A stretch of DNA of 64,000 bases from CAVYOD01 sp963770045 (GCA_963770045.1 CAVYOD010000009.1:1-64000), one strand, 5' to 3'. Shown: positions 49,055 through 58,671, numbered from the stretch's first letter. Notes: generated by a model from the letters alone, not told the origin. Made by a program: numbers and translations.

Positions 49055-50278
49055 ATGAGTATCATGAGCGCAAAATCCAGACTCGGGGCGATGATGTTTC
49101 TGGAATATGCCATCTGGGGCGCCTGGGCACCGGTGCTCTCGGCTTATCTGATCAACAACCTTGGCTTCAGCGGGACGCAGCTCGGCTGGATCTTCAGCCT
49201 TCTTCCACTGGCCACGATTATTGCCCCTTTTATAGGCGGCCAGCTCGCCGACCGGTATTTCCCCACCCAAAAGATCATTGCTTTCATGCAACTCGCGGGA
49301 GGAGTGATTCTCCTCCTGACCTCCACCATGACAACTTATTCCTCGATGATGTGGCTGATGCTTGTCTATTGTCTGGTTTATGCCCCCACTCTCGCCCTGA
49401 CCAATTCCATCGCCTTTATCAACTTGGAGAACTCGGAAAAGGAATTCGGAAAGATCCGGGTCTGGGGGACGATCGGCTGGATCGCGGCAGGCTGGCTTCT
49501 GTCAGGCTGGAGGCTCCTGGCCAAATCCACCCCGAGCCTCGCCCTCAAGGGCGATACGTTGCTTCTGGCGGGGATTTTTTCCATCATCATGGGCCTTCTC
49601 TCCTTCAAGCTTCCTCACACGCCGCCGAAAAAAGAAGGGACAAAGCCCTGGGCCTTCCTTGAAGCGCTCAAGATGCTCAAGGACAGAGACTTCTCCATCT
49701 TTGTCATCATTTCGTTTATAGTCGCCACCGAGCTCCAGTTTTATTATGTGCTGACATCGCCATATCTCACATCTTCCCGGATCGGCGTCTCCGATTCCCT
49801 GGTTCCATGGGTGATGACCATTGCCCAGTTCGCCGAGATCTTTGTTATGGCCCTCCTCCTGCCCAAGTTTCTTCCCAAGTACGGAATCAAGAAGACCATG
49901 ATCATCGGCGTCCTGGCCTGGCCGCTCCGCTATATCATTTTTGTCATCGGAACGCCTGCCTGGCTGGTCATCGCCTCGCTTTCCCTCCACGGCTTCTGCT
50001 ATGTTTTCTTTTTCACCGCTGCCTATATCTACGTGGACACAATTGCGCCTAAAGATATCCGGGCTTCCGCGCAGAGCCTGATCGCCATCATTATTCTCGG
50101 GCTGGGGAATTTCGTTGGAGCCAATTTTTCGGGCTGGGTCCAGTCTCTTTTTACCAGGGAGTCCGTCACCAACTGGAGGAACGTATTCCTCGTGCCGACC
50201 ATCCTGACCCTGATCTGCGCTGTTGCCTTCGTTGTCTTCTTTAGGGAGAAGCGCGCTCCTGCGGTGGCGGAAAGGTGA
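49055..50278 (+). CDS. MFS transporter, nucleoside:H+ symporter (NupG/XapB-like) group
   Basis: The 407-residue protein has 12 helices and the NupG-group start SRLGAMMFLEYAIWGAWAPVLSAYL, GWIFSLLPLATIIAPFIGGQLADRYF and FGKIRVWGTIGWIAAGWLL. In sugar-catabolic operons of soil and sediment bacteria this group often moves glycosides rather than nucleosides. A GGAGGAGG ribosome-binding site precedes the ATG. The next gene is an oxidoreductase whose true start lies 12 bp downstream, so the substrate is probably a sugar derivative. Confidence 0.85.
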   Translation: MSIMSAKSRLGAMMFLEYAIWGAWAPVLSAYLINNLGFSGTQLGWIFSLLPLATIIAPFIGGQLADRYFPTQKIIAFMQLAGGVILLLTSTMTTYSSMMWLMLVYCLVYAPTLALTNSIAFINLENSEKEFGKIRVWGTIGWIAAGWLLSGWRLLAKSTPSLALKGDTLLLAGIFSIIMGLLSFKLPHTPPKKEGTKPWAFLEALKMLKDRDFSIFVIISFIVATELQFYYVLTSPYLTSSRIGVSDSLVPWVMTIAQFAEIFVMALLLPKFLPKYGIKKTMIIGVLAWPLRYIIFVIGTPAWLVIASLSLHGFCYVFFFTAAYIYVDTIAPKDIRASAQSLIAIIILGLGNFVGANFSGWVQSLFTRESVTNWRNVFLVPTILTLICAVAFVVFFREKRAPAVAER

Positions 50279-50289
50279 GGAGGTTAACC

Positions 50290-51543
50290 GTGTCCAAAAA
50301 AAGAATCGGTGTAGGTTTTGTCGGCGGCGGCTTCATCACAAGGTTTCACATCCGCTCCTGGGTGGGAGTTCGCGACGCCGATGTCCTGGGTGTTATGGAT
50401 CTGGATGAAAAAAGAGCCGCTGAAGCGGCGGCCCTGGCCAGGAGTCTGGGCGTCGGCGAGGCCAAGGTTTTCAAGACCGTGACCGACATGGCCTCCGATC
50501 CGGCCATCAACGCAATCTGGATCTGCTCGCCAAACTATACCCGCATTGAGGTTATGGAAGAGATCGTCCGGGCGGTCCAGAAAGGCAGGGGTTCTCTTCT
50601 GGGGGTAACCTGTGAAAAGCCGCTGGGGAGAAATGCAAAAGAAGCCGCCAAGATGCTCGCCCTGGTCAAAAAAGCCAAGCTGCTCGACGGCTACCTGGAA
50701 AACCAGGTATTTTCGCCCGCCGTTGTACGGGGAAAAGAAATTGTCTGGGCCCGGGGCGCAAAACTTTGCGGCAGACCGTACCTGGCCCGGGCGGCCGAGG
50801 AGCACAGCGGCCCGCACATGCCCTGGTTCTGGGAAGGGTCGCTTCAGGGCGGGGGCGTCCTCAACGACATGATGTGCCACTCGGTTGAAGAGGCGCGCTT
50901 CATGCTCACTCCACCCGGTGCCAGGCGGGATGTCCTCACTCCGGTCAAAGTAACCGCCTTCACGAGCTGCCTTAAGTGGCAGAATCCTCACTATGCCAAG
51001 ATCCTGGCCGATAACTCAGGCGGAAAGACCGATTATCTTCGGAGACCCGCCGAAGATTTTGCCCGGTCCCTGGTCGAATACCGGGACGAGCAGGGCGAGA
51101 TCCTGGTCGTCGAGACCACGACTTCCTGGTGCTACGTTGGGGCGGGACTGCGATTGACGATGGAGCTTCTGGGTCCTGAGTATTCCCTGGCCATCAACAC
51201 ACTCGACTCCGGGCTCAAGGTCTTTTTCAGCCGAAACGTTAAGGGAAAGGCCGGAGAGGACCTGGTCGAAAAACAGAACGCCGAGATCGGGCTCATGCCC
51301 GTGGTCGGCGATGAGTGCGTCGAATACGGCTACACGGCCGAGAATCGTCATATGGTCCAATCGTTTATCGCCGGACAACGGCCGCAGGAAAACTTCAGCG
51401 ACGGCCTCAGTGTGATGGAGCTCCTGATGACCGCCTACATGAGCGCGGAACAAGAGAAGACCCTTCCCTTCCCGCCCCCTGGTCTCGATTCCTTTATTCC
51501 GGCCGTCGCCCGAGGGACGTGGAATCCCAGGAAGAAGAAATAG
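50290..51543 (+). CDS. Gfo/Idh/MocA-family oxidoreductase
   Basis: The GTG at 50290 follows GAGGAGGTTAACC, giving 417 residues. The Rossmann start is IGVGFVGGGFITRFHIRSW, with the CEKPLGRNAKEAAKML catalytic-loop lysine at about residue 115 and the dimer beta-sheet domain afterwards. It would oxidise or reduce a sugar or cyclitol at a ring carbon with NAD(P). Placed between a sugar-type MFS transporter and a TIM-barrel/DUF1080 protein, it fits a 3-keto-glycoside pathway. Confidence 0.88.
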   Translation: MSKKRIGVGFVGGGFITRFHIRSWVGVRDADVLGVMDLDEKRAAEAAALARSLGVGEAKVFKTVTDMASDPAINAIWICSPNYTRIEVMEEIVRAVQKGRGSLLGVTCEKPLGRNAKEAAKMLALVKKAKLLDGYLENQVFSPAVVRGKEIVWARGAKLCGRPYLARAAEEHSGPHMPWFWEGSLQGGGVLNDMMCHSVEEARFMLTPPGARRDVLTPVKVTAFTSCLKWQNPHYAKILADNSGGKTDYLRRPAEDFARSLVEYRDEQGEILVVETTTSWCYVGAGLRLTMELLGPEYSLAINTLDSGLKVFFSRNVKGKAGEDLVEKQNAEIGLMPVVGDECVEYGYTAENRHMVQSFIAGQRPQENFSDGLSVMELLMTAYMSAEQEKTLPFPPPGLDSFIPAVARGTWNPRKKK

Positions 51544-51559
51544 AAATAAAGGAGCAGCC

Positions 51560-53035
51560 GTGAAAAAAGCATTAATTGTTGTGACAGCCATCACTTGCAT
51601 GATTTCCATTGGTTCAACCCGAGGGCCTCAGACCGCCAATCCAAAATCTTCCCCCATTCCCCCGGAAATCCAAAAACAGGTCATGGAGACAAACTACAAA
51701 GAAGTCAGGATCAAAAAAATTCCGATCGCCATGGAGTGCTGGACCTTCCGCCATTTCAGCTTTTTTGAGGCGCTGGCAAAAACAAAAGAGCTGGGAATCC
51801 GCTACCTGCAGCCTTATCCGGACCAGCCCCTGGGCGCCGGCGATCCAAACATCAAATTCGATCACAACCTCAGCGATGACCAGATCAAGCTGGTGAAGGC
51901 GAAGTTGGCTGATTACGGGATTTCGCTCGTGGCCTATGGAGTCGTCGACATCGGGACGACCGAAGCCAGCATGCGCAAAGTCTTCGACTTCGCAAAAAAG
52001 ATGGGCATCCGGACGATCGTCACCGAACCTCAAGACGACGACTTCACCCTCCTCGAAAAGCTGGTCAAGGAATACGATATCCAGATCGCCATCCATAACC
52101 ACCCCGAGCCTGCCAAATACGCCCTTCCCCAGACCGTACTCGATCATGTCAAGGGCAGGGACGAACGCATCGGCTCCTGCGCCGACACCGGGCACTGGAT
52201 GCGGCTCGGGCTCAAACCGGTCGAGTGTCTCCGACTTCTCCAGGGAAGGATCATCGACGTCCATCTCAAGGACAGGAACGGTTTCGGAACAAAGAACACC
52301 GACGATGTTCCCTTCGGGATGGGAAAGGCGAACATCCACGACATCCTGGCCGAGCTGACCCTCCAGGATTACCAGGGCTGCCTGACCATCGAATACGAGA
52401 ATGAGAAAGAGGTCGCCAATCCGACGCCTTCGGTCAGAAAAGGTATCGAATACATCAAAGGCATAACCTACTACGAAGACTACGAGCAACTCCTCAAGGC
52501 TTACGACGGAAATTATGAAAAGCACGGCTGGAACCATTATGGACCCGGCCATTTTGAGTTGGACGAAAAGGCGGGAATCCTCAAGTCCCAGGGAGGCATG
52601 GGGCTCCTGTGGTACAGCGCCAAAAAATACAAAGACTTCGTGCTGGAGCTGGACTACAAATGCTCGCAGGAAAATACAAATTCCGGGGTTTTCCTGAGGG
52701 TCCCCCAGGTTCCCACGAGCGATGACTACATCTATCACTCCTTTGAGATTCAGATCTACGATGCCGGGCAGGGCGTCAGCAAGACGGCCGCGGTCTACGA
52801 CGCCGAGGCTCCCAAGACCGATGCCTTCAAACCAACAGGAGAATGGAACCATTTCAAGATCATTTTTAAAGGCAAACACATCCAGGTCGAGCTCAATGGC
52901 GTTGTCGCAATGGACTGGGAAGCCGAACCGAGGGGAAAAGTCAAGGATTTTGCCGACGAAGGCTACATCGGACTCCAGAACCACGACAGTCTGTCTCCCG
53001 TCTATTTCCGGAACATCTATCTGAAGGAGCTCTGA
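51560..53035 (+). CDS. Exported fusion: xylose-isomerase-like TIM barrel plus DUF1080
   Basis: The GTG start follows AAAGGAG. The product is 491 residues: a signal peptide (about 1-20), an AP-endonuclease-2/sugar isomerase TIM barrel (about 45-300, with YLQPYPDQPLGAGD, IAIHNHPEPAKYALP, CADTGHWMRLGL and the IDVHLKDRN metal-site histidine), then a DUF1080 concanavalin-like domain (about 325-491, YSAKKYKDFVLELDYKC, SGVFLRVPQ). DUF1080 proteins have been described as 3-keto-disaccharide hydrolases. One chain may thus isomerise and cleave a keto-sugar. The order with the Gfo/Idh enzyme and transporter supports it. Confidence 0.88.
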   Translation: MKKALIVVTAITCMISIGSTRGPQTANPKSSPIPPEIQKQVMETNYKEVRIKKIPIAMECWTFRHFSFFEALAKTKELGIRYLQPYPDQPLGAGDPNIKFDHNLSDDQIKLVKAKLADYGISLVAYGVVDIGTTEASMRKVFDFAKKMGIRTIVTEPQDDDFTLLEKLVKEYDIQIAIHNHPEPAKYALPQTVLDHVKGRDERIGSCADTGHWMRLGLKPVECLRLLQGRIIDVHLKDRNGFGTKNTDDVPFGMGKANIHDILAELTLQDYQGCLTIEYENEKEVANPTPSVRKGIEYIKGITYYEDYEQLLKAYDGNYEKHGWNHYGPGHFELDEKAGILKSQGGMGLLWYSAKKYKDFVLELDYKCSQENTNSGVFLRVPQVPTSDDYIYHSFEIQIYDAGQGVSKTAAVYDAEAPKTDAFKPTGEWNHFKIIFKGKHIQVELNGVVAMDWEAEPRGKVKDFADEGYIGLQNHDSLSPVYFRNIYLKEL

Positions 53036-53123
53036 AGAGGAACGGCTCACGGGCCGCGTGGAATTTTGCACGGCCCTGTGCTAAGATACATCGACCGGCC
53101 GGCTCAGGAGAAACAGGTTCCAG

Positions 53124-54902
53124 ATGAAGATCAAGTACCTCAACGGAAAAAGGCTTTACCATGCCTTTTTGGCCGGAGGAAACGCGGTCATCCAGGATCA
53201 GAATTATCTCAACAAGATCAACGTTTTTCCCGTGCCAGATTCTGACACTGGGACTAATTTGGCTTCGACCATGCGATCGATTGCTGCTCGGGCCCGCGCT
53301 TCCCGTTCCCTCAAGGCGACCCTGACCTCCATCGCCGACGCGGCCCTGGTCGGAGCTCGAGGAAATTCCGGCCTCATCTTCGCCCAATATATCTACGGCA
53401 TAAGCAAAGAAGTCGAAGGAGAGGCCAAGCTCTCGACCAAGACGTTCGGGGAATCGGTGAGAAGGGCTGTTCGCTATGCCTACAGGTCGATCGTGACACC
53501 CGTCGAAGGCACTATGATCACCTTGATTCATGACTGGGCCGAAGCCGTTTTTGAGCAGTGCCACAAGATGAGCGATTTCGTCGAGCTCTTGACCTATTCC
53601 CATAAGGTTGCCCAGGATTCCCTCAAAGACACACCCAAGCTGCTCCCTGCGCTGGCCAGGGCCGGAGTTGTCGATGCGGGAGCGAAGGGATTCGTCGATT
53701 TCCTGGATGGGGTCCTCAATTTCATAAAAACGGGTGACCTGAAAGATATCCCCAAGCCCGAATCGCCCGTCGTTGACGAGCAAATCCGCTTTCACTCCGC
53801 CAAGGCCGAAATCAAGAGTCGGTACTGCACCGAGGCCATGCTCCTGGGAAAGAATCTGGACCTGGAAGAGGTCCAGAAAGTTGTCCGTCAATTCGGAGAA
53901 TCGACGATCGTCGCCGGCTCCGAACAGAGACTCCGCATTCACACCCACACCAACCAACCCGCCGACTTGTTCTTCAGGCTCAAGGATTTCGGCTCGATCG
54001 TCGAAATCAAGGCCGATGACATGCGCCGCCAGTACGAGGCCAGCCACGCCCGCAAGTCTCCGATCGCCCTGGTCACCGATTCGTCGTGCGACCTTCCGGC
54101 GGAATTGCTCGACGAGCACCATATCCATATGATTCCCTTTCCGATGTCGTTCGGAAACAACGTTTATCTGGACAAGATTACGATCACCCCTTCCCAATTC
54201 TTCAACCTTCTGAGAACGAGCCAGCAGCACCCCAAGACTTCGCAGCCTAGCCCGGCGAGTGTCCGGAATCTCCTTTCTTTCCTGGCAAGCCATTACGAGT
54301 CAATCATCGTTCTCAGCATTTCCGAAAAGCTGACGGGAATTTACAATTCATTTCTGCAGGCTGCGGCCGAATTCCCGGGAAAGAAAATCGTCATCCTGAA
54401 TTCCCGCCACATCTCGGCCTCCCTCGGGCTGATCGTCTTGAGGGCCGCTCTGGCTATCCGTGACGGACGTCCCTTCGAGGCCGTTGTCGCCTCGATCGAG
54501 GAATGGAGAGCCAAGACCAAGCTCATCGTCGATATCAACACTCTGAAATATTTTGTCCGGGGCGGCCGGATCAGCCGGATGAGGGGCGTGCTGGCCAGGC
54601 TGCTGAACCTGAAGCCGATCCTAGCCCTTGACCAACAGGGACTGGTGACTTCTCTCGGCCGGTCCTTCAGCCGCCGGGGCAACATGAAGAAGATCCTCCG
54701 GATGGTGCAAACAACGGCGAGAGAAGGGCGGATCTGGAATTACGCGCTCGTTCATGCCCAGAATCCGGGCCGGGCCAAGATCTATGAACAAAAATTGGAT
54801 CGCTTGCTCGGCCGCAAACCCGCCTTCACAATCGACGTTTCACCCATCATCGGTGTCCACTCCGGGATAGGATCTGTCGCCGTCGCCTTGCTGGCGGAAT
54901 AG
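53124..54902 (+). CDS. DAK2 (FakA-like) kinase fused to DegV fatty-acid-binding protein
   Basis: The N-terminal ~200 residues form a DhaL/DAK2 kinase domain: INVFPVPDSDTGTNLASTM holds metal-binding aspartates, and ARGNSGLIFAQYI follows. A FakA-like middle domain (about 200-310, YCTEAMLLGKNLDLEEVQKV, LRIHTHTNQPADLF) comes next. The last ~280 residues are a DegV/FakB protein (ALVTDSSCDLPAELLDEHHI, SISEKLTGIYNSFLQAA). In Firmicutes FakA phosphorylates fatty acids held by a separate FakB. Here both are in one chain, which would form a self-contained fatty acid kinase. GGAGAAAC lies 13 bases before the ATG. Confidence 0.9.
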   Translation: MKIKYLNGKRLYHAFLAGGNAVIQDQNYLNKINVFPVPDSDTGTNLASTMRSIAARARASRSLKATLTSIADAALVGARGNSGLIFAQYIYGISKEVEGEAKLSTKTFGESVRRAVRYAYRSIVTPVEGTMITLIHDWAEAVFEQCHKMSDFVELLTYSHKVAQDSLKDTPKLLPALARAGVVDAGAKGFVDFLDGVLNFIKTGDLKDIPKPESPVVDEQIRFHSAKAEIKSRYCTEAMLLGKNLDLEEVQKVVRQFGESTIVAGSEQRLRIHTHTNQPADLFFRLKDFGSIVEIKADDMRRQYEASHARKSPIALVTDSSCDLPAELLDEHHIHMIPFPMSFGNNVYLDKITITPSQFFNLLRTSQQHPKTSQPSPASVRNLLSFLASHYESIIVLSISEKLTGIYNSFLQAAAEFPGKKIVILNSRHISASLGLIVLRAALAIRDGRPFEAVVASIEEWRAKTKLIVDINTLKYFVRGGRISRMRGVLARLLNLKPILALDQQGLVTSLGRSFSRRGNMKKILRMVQTTAREGRIWNYALVHAQNPGRAKIYEQKLDRLLGRKPAFTIDVSPIIGVHSGIGSVAVALLAE

Positions 54903-54917
54903 CCTTCGGGTCCAGCC

Positions 54918-55001
54918 GTGGTGGGCCTCATTCTTGGGACGCTCCTGGGAGCATTGAGCGGCGTGTTTGTCTTCTGGATCAGAACGGTCTTGAATAAATA
55001 G
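54918..55001 (+). CDS. Possible 27-residue membrane peptide after the DAK2-DegV gene
   Basis: In the same frame, 15 bases past the stop, a GTG opens a short frame with one strong membrane helix (LILGTLLGALSGVFVFWI) and a basic end. No ribosome-binding site is visible. It could be a real small protein, or a former C-terminal extension separated by a stop. Confidence 0.35.
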   Translation: MVGLILGTLLGALSGVFVFWIRTVLNK

Positions 55002-55033
55002 CGCCTGTGCCGGATCCTCGACCGAGCTCCGGC

Positions 55034-56080
55034 TCAATCCGCCTCGACCGGCACGACGTCGACTTCGATCCGGTTCTTGCCACGGATGATGGACAGGCGC
55101 AGCGGCTGGTTGGCCCGCCATTCCGACAATGAATGATAAATGTCGTCAACGCTGGCCACGTCCCTTCCGTTGATGGCCACGACCAAGTCTCCTCTAATCA
55201 CCCCGGCTGATCTAGCGGGACCCTGTGGGTCGGTCGAGGCGATTTCTACGGCCTGGCTCTTGTTCAGACCAAAAAACCGGACCAACTTTCGGTCCAGCTG
55301 CCGGCGGTAACCGACGATCCCGAGGAATCCTCGTCTGACCTTCCCCTGGCTGATGAGTTGAGAAACGACCCATTTGGCCGTTGAGGAGGGAATGGCAAAC
55401 CCTATACCCTGAGCCATGGCGATGATGGCTGTGTTCACGCCGACAACGCGACCCCGCGAGTCCAGGAGCGGGCCGCCCGAATTCCCGGGATTCAGCGGCG
55501 CCGTGTGCTGGATGATATTCTCGATCAACCTTCCTTCTTGGCTCCGCAGGGTTCGCCCAAGGGCGCTGATGACTCCCGTCGAGACTGTGGACTCGAATCC
55601 ATAAGGATTGCCCATGGCGATCACGAGCTGTCCCACGCGCAGTTCTGACGAATCACCCAGGTTTGCATAGGGAAGGCCGGAGGCGGTGACATTGAGCAGG
55701 GCCAGGTCGGTGGAGCTATCTTTGCCTACGAGACGGGCCTCGAGTCTCTTCCCATCCATAAAGGAGACTTCGATCTTCTTGGCGCCGGTCGCGACGTGGC
55801 TGTTGGTGACGAGATAGCCGTCGGGAGCTATGACAAACCCTGAGCCCGCCCCCAAGGCTTCGAACTCATTTTCTGATGACTGCCGGCCGATAGAGATACT
55901 GACTATGGCTGGCCCGACGGCATCGACCACCGCGACGACCGCCCTGGAGTAGGCATCGAGGAGCTCGGCGTCAGAATCTCCTGATTGCCGGACCCCAGGA
56001 GGCCGGGAGGTTCTTTCTTTCCCTTCCTCAGAGGCCCACCCCTCGAGGAAGACCGGAGAACGGCTTTTATCACGCTTCAT
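55034..56080 (-). CDS. HtrA/DegP-like S1C serine protease with one PDZ domain
   Basis: The 348-residue protein shows the trypsin-fold triad: His in LVTNSHVATGAKK, Asp in DSSTDLALLNV, and Ser in LNPGNSGGPLLD. A C-terminal PDZ domain follows (about 260-345, GPARSAGVIRGDLVVAINGRDV). No signal peptide precedes the catalytic domain, unlike typical periplasmic HtrA, so it may be cytoplasmic or may start upstream. It should degrade or check damaged proteins. It is convergent with the DAK2-DegV gene. Confidence 0.88.
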   Translation of the reverse strand: MKRDKSRSPVFLEGWASEEGKERTSRPPGVRQSGDSDAELLDAYSRAVVAVVDAVGPAIVSISIGRQSSENEFEALGAGSGFVIAPDGYLVTNSHVATGAKKIEVSFMDGKRLEARLVGKDSSTDLALLNVTASGLPYANLGDSSELRVGQLVIAMGNPYGFESTVSTGVISALGRTLRSQEGRLIENIIQHTAPLNPGNSGGPLLDSRGRVVGVNTAIIAMAQGIGFAIPSSTAKWVVSQLISQGKVRRGFLGIVGYRRQLDRKLVRFFGLNKSQAVEIASTDPQGPARSAGVIRGDLVVAINGRDVASVDDIYHSLSEWRANQPLRLSIIRGKNRIEVDVVPVEAD

Positions 56081-56119
56081 TCTTTTATTTTACAATAAAA
56101 ATCGATTTCCGGCTGGGCT

Positions 56120-56149
56120 CAGACGATATTCGTCGGCGAAAATCGTCTG
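56120..56149. repeat. Inverted repeat CAGACGAT...ATCGTCTG
   Basis: A perfect 8-bp stem surrounds a 14-base loop, upstream of the HtrA start. The loop contains another CGTC word. Just after it stands TCGTCTCGTCA, shared with the region near 39300. Confidence 0.45.
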
Positions 56150-56239
56150 TCCCGTCTATCTGGTCGTCTCGTCAAAAAGAAGTACGTGGGACTTAGGAGT
56201 GCTTGAGCAAGCAAGCATGCAAACTAAATGTCTTGACTT

Positions 56240-56270
56240 TCCTACTCCTCACCCTTCACGTCCGTTACTA
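56240..56270 (-). repeat. GTRAGNN heptamer array between divergent genes
   Basis: The plus strand reads CCTACTCCTCACCCTTCACG, a degenerate minus-orientation array. It lies between divergent gene starts, not at a 3' end. The rest of the 56081-56334 gap shows no gene. Confidence 0.5.
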
Positions 56271-56334
56271 TTATTTTGACGAAATAAACAGATGACAAGA
56301 TGCGGAGAGACGGTTTGTTGCAGGCGATGGTAAA

Positions 56335-57119
56335 ATGGAGAGGAAGACGAAAGCGCTCAGTTACATGTTAAAAGTCACCGAGGTTCAGGCCAAGAGCATC
56401 CTTAATAAGTCAAAGATCTATGACTATTGCGTGAATGCCTACACCGGCTGTACCGTAAATTGCGCGTACTGCTATGCCCGCCTCTTCATGAGGCGCTACT
56501 CCGGCCACAGCGAGCCCTGGGGCAGCTTTGTCGACGTCAAAATCAATGCCCCCGAGCTTTTGCGCAAACAGTTGGAAAGAGCAAGGCCTGGCACCGTCTG
56601 GATTTCCTCGGTCTGCGATGCTTATCAACGTCTGGAAGCCACCTACAAGCTGACAAGGCGGTGCCTTGAAGAGCTGCTCAAAAAACAGTTCCCGGTCAAC
56701 ATCCAGACCAAATCGGCCTTGGTTCAGCGTGACCTGGATCTTTTTGTCCAGTTTAAGGACATCGAAGTCGGTTTTACCATAACCACTGAAGATGAGCGGA
56801 CCAGCCGGCTGTTCGAGCGAGGCGCGTCCTCGGTCCGCGAACGGGTCGAAGCTCTGGCACAAATCCATGCCCGGGGTGTCCGTACGTTTGTCTTCGTCGG
56901 CCCGCTGCTGCCCGGGAATCCGGCTCGCCTGGCCGAGCTCCTGCAAGGAAAAGTGGACCGTGTCCTGATCGACCGGATGAACTACGTTTATACCATGAGA
57001 AGATTCTACGACCATCATGGTCTGTCTGATGCACTGACCGATCGTTTTTTTGAGGAGCAGAAGACAAGCTCTTGGCCGAGCTCGTAAAGCGAGACATCCC
57101 CTATCAGGTCCTCTTCTGA
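56335..57119 (+). CDS. Radical SAM protein, spore-photoproduct-lyase-like group (C-terminal frame break)
   Basis: The cluster motif CxxxCxxC lies in YTGCTVNCAYCYARLF (about residues 39-46). The surrounding features (VDVKINAPELLRKQL, SSVCDAYQRLEATYKLTRRCLE, GFTITTEDERTSRLFERGA) match the Rv2578c/SplB-like 'DNA repair photolyase' group whose substrate is mostly unknown. Near 57060 the frame breaks; the adjacent frame gives KLLAELVKRDIPYQVLF and a stop at 57119, a typical family end. Corrected length is about 260 residues. No ribosome-binding site is visible. Confidence 0.82.
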
Positions 57120-57183
57120 ACATTCCCCGTCTGAGCCATCCGATTTCTTGGGTTTGTTGACCCGCTTTAGTCAATAGAGTAAG

Positions 57184-58515
57184 ATGCCGGAAATGAATTC
57201 AACTCCCGCCTGGATCGGACTCATCCTGGCCGTGATGATCGCGGCTTATGCTCTGGCCAAATGGAAAAAGCTCTCCGTTGAAACGAGCATGCTGGCGGCC
57301 GCAATCGCCGGTGGACTGGCAGGCGCATTGACCAAAACCCCGCCTCTCGCCGAGCTTCCTCGACACCTGGTCGAGGGGGCTTTCACCTATTTGGATGTCG
57401 TTCTTCTGTTTGCTTCGGCGACGACCTTCATGGCCATCATGAGTGAATCGGGCAGCGTCAACCTTGTCGTCCGCGGCACGCTCAAGATCTTTTACAACAA
57501 AAGGGCCATCGTCCTCGTCCTGCTCATGATCATCGTCTTGATCCCCGGTGCTCTGACCGGAGCGGGGAGCGTTTCGCTGCTGGTCGTCGGGGCGCCGGTC
57601 GCTGTGGCCCTGGGCAGCCTTGGAGTCCCGAAGAAGAGGGTGGCCGCCATACTCTTCATCACCGCCGGATTGAGCGCCGCCGCCCCTCCGGTCAACATCT
57701 GGGCCATGGTTTTGTGCGCCGGGACGGCGATCCCGTATGTCGGCTTCGTCCTCCCGCTGGGAATTCCGGTTTTGCTGCTGGGGACATTCACCATTCTCTA
57801 TCTGGGATGGAAAAAAGAGGGAGAGATGGACCTTGAACGAGCCCTCCGGGAGATGCCGGCCATTCCGCCCCGGATGAGCTGGTGGAGGGTTTTCCTTCCC
57901 TTTTTTGTCTTTTTCGGCCTGGTGGCGGCCTACCGCATCTGGCCTTTCTCATCGCCCATTTTCGGCCTGGCTCTGGAATTCACGCTGGCCGCAATCGTCG
58001 CCCTGATCGTCAGCCCCAAACGGATCAATATCCTCATTCTCTCCAGAGATACAGTGAAGAGGCTTCTCCCACTGCTCGCGACAATGGTCATTGTGGGCAT
58101 GCTCCAGCAGATCATGACCGCGACCGGCGTAAGAGGACTAATCTCGTTCGCCGTTCTCAGCACTCCCCTCGTTCTGCTCTTTATCCTCCTGGCCGTGATC
58201 ATGCCGGTTTCGGAGGGCGTGCTCACCTACGGCGCGGCCGCAATCATCGGCATTCCCTTGATCTGGTTTTTTGACTCGATCGGCCTCCATGCCACGGTGG
58301 CCATCGCCGGGCTGAGCCTGCTCTGGCCGCTGGGAGACGGGCTTCCCCCCACCGCCCTCATCGGCCGCTTGAGCATGATCGTATCGGAATACAAAGGGAC
58401 ATATTTCTCTTTCATCAAAGAAACCTGGCTTCCCTGGACCGTTATCACAGTTGTCGGCGTGCTTATGGTCGTCTTCAGCGCGAAGCTGGCCTTTCTGGTA
58501 AGATGGAGCATGTAA
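57184..58515 (+). CDS. Ion-transporter-superfamily permease (TRAP-DctM/CitMHS-like)
   Basis: The 443-residue protein has about 11-12 helices in two similar halves. Conserved loops resemble re-entrant hairpins (LIPGALTGAGSVSLLVVGAP and IMPVSEGVLTYGAAAIIG), as in DctM and related ion-coupled carboxylate permeases. Its substrate is unknown. The TAA overlaps the ATG of a 51-residue membrane peptide by one base, followed by the AstE-like and C69 peptidase genes. The operon suggests uptake or export of an acyl-amino-acid or dipeptide. Confidence 0.75.
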   Translation: MPEMNSTPAWIGLILAVMIAAYALAKWKKLSVETSMLAAAIAGGLAGALTKTPPLAELPRHLVEGAFTYLDVVLLFASATTFMAIMSESGSVNLVVRGTLKIFYNKRAIVLVLLMIIVLIPGALTGAGSVSLLVVGAPVAVALGSLGVPKKRVAAILFITAGLSAAAPPVNIWAMVLCAGTAIPYVGFVLPLGIPVLLLGTFTILYLGWKKEGEMDLERALREMPAIPPRMSWWRVFLPFFVFFGLVAAYRIWPFSSPIFGLALEFTLAAIVALIVSPKRINILILSRDTVKRLLPLLATMVIVGMLQQIMTATGVRGLISFAVLSTPLVLLFILLAVIMPVSEGVLTYGAAAIIGIPLIWFFDSIGLHATVAIAGLSLLWPLGDGLPPTALIGRLSMIVSEYKGTYFSFIKETWLPWTVITVVGVLMVVFSAKLAFLVRWSM

Positions 58516-58670
58516 TGTCCGCAATAATGATCGCTTATTATGTCTTGTGCGCGTGTCTGATCGGTCTCGTCGGATGGAATTTTGTCCGAGAAAAGAAAAG
58601 CCGGGATGATATGCTTCTTTATCTGGTCGTCCTTATCCCTCTCCTCTTGAGGCTGCTCAGGGTGAAGTGA
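58515..58670 (+). CDS. 51-residue two-helix membrane protein in the permease operon
   Basis: The ATG overlaps the permease stop (TAATG) and the TGA lies 1 bp before the next gene's ATG. The product has two hydrophobic helices (MIAYYVLCACLIGLVGWNFV and LLYLVVLIPLLLRLL) around a basic, acidic loop (REKKSRDD). Tight coupling on both sides makes it a real gene. By position it looks like a small accessory subunit of the permease, as DctQ is for DctM, but it is far shorter than DctQ. Confidence 0.7.
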   Translation: MSAIMIAYYVLCACLIGLVGWNFVREKKSRDDMLLYLVVLIPLLLRLLRVK

Positions 58671-58671
58671 T

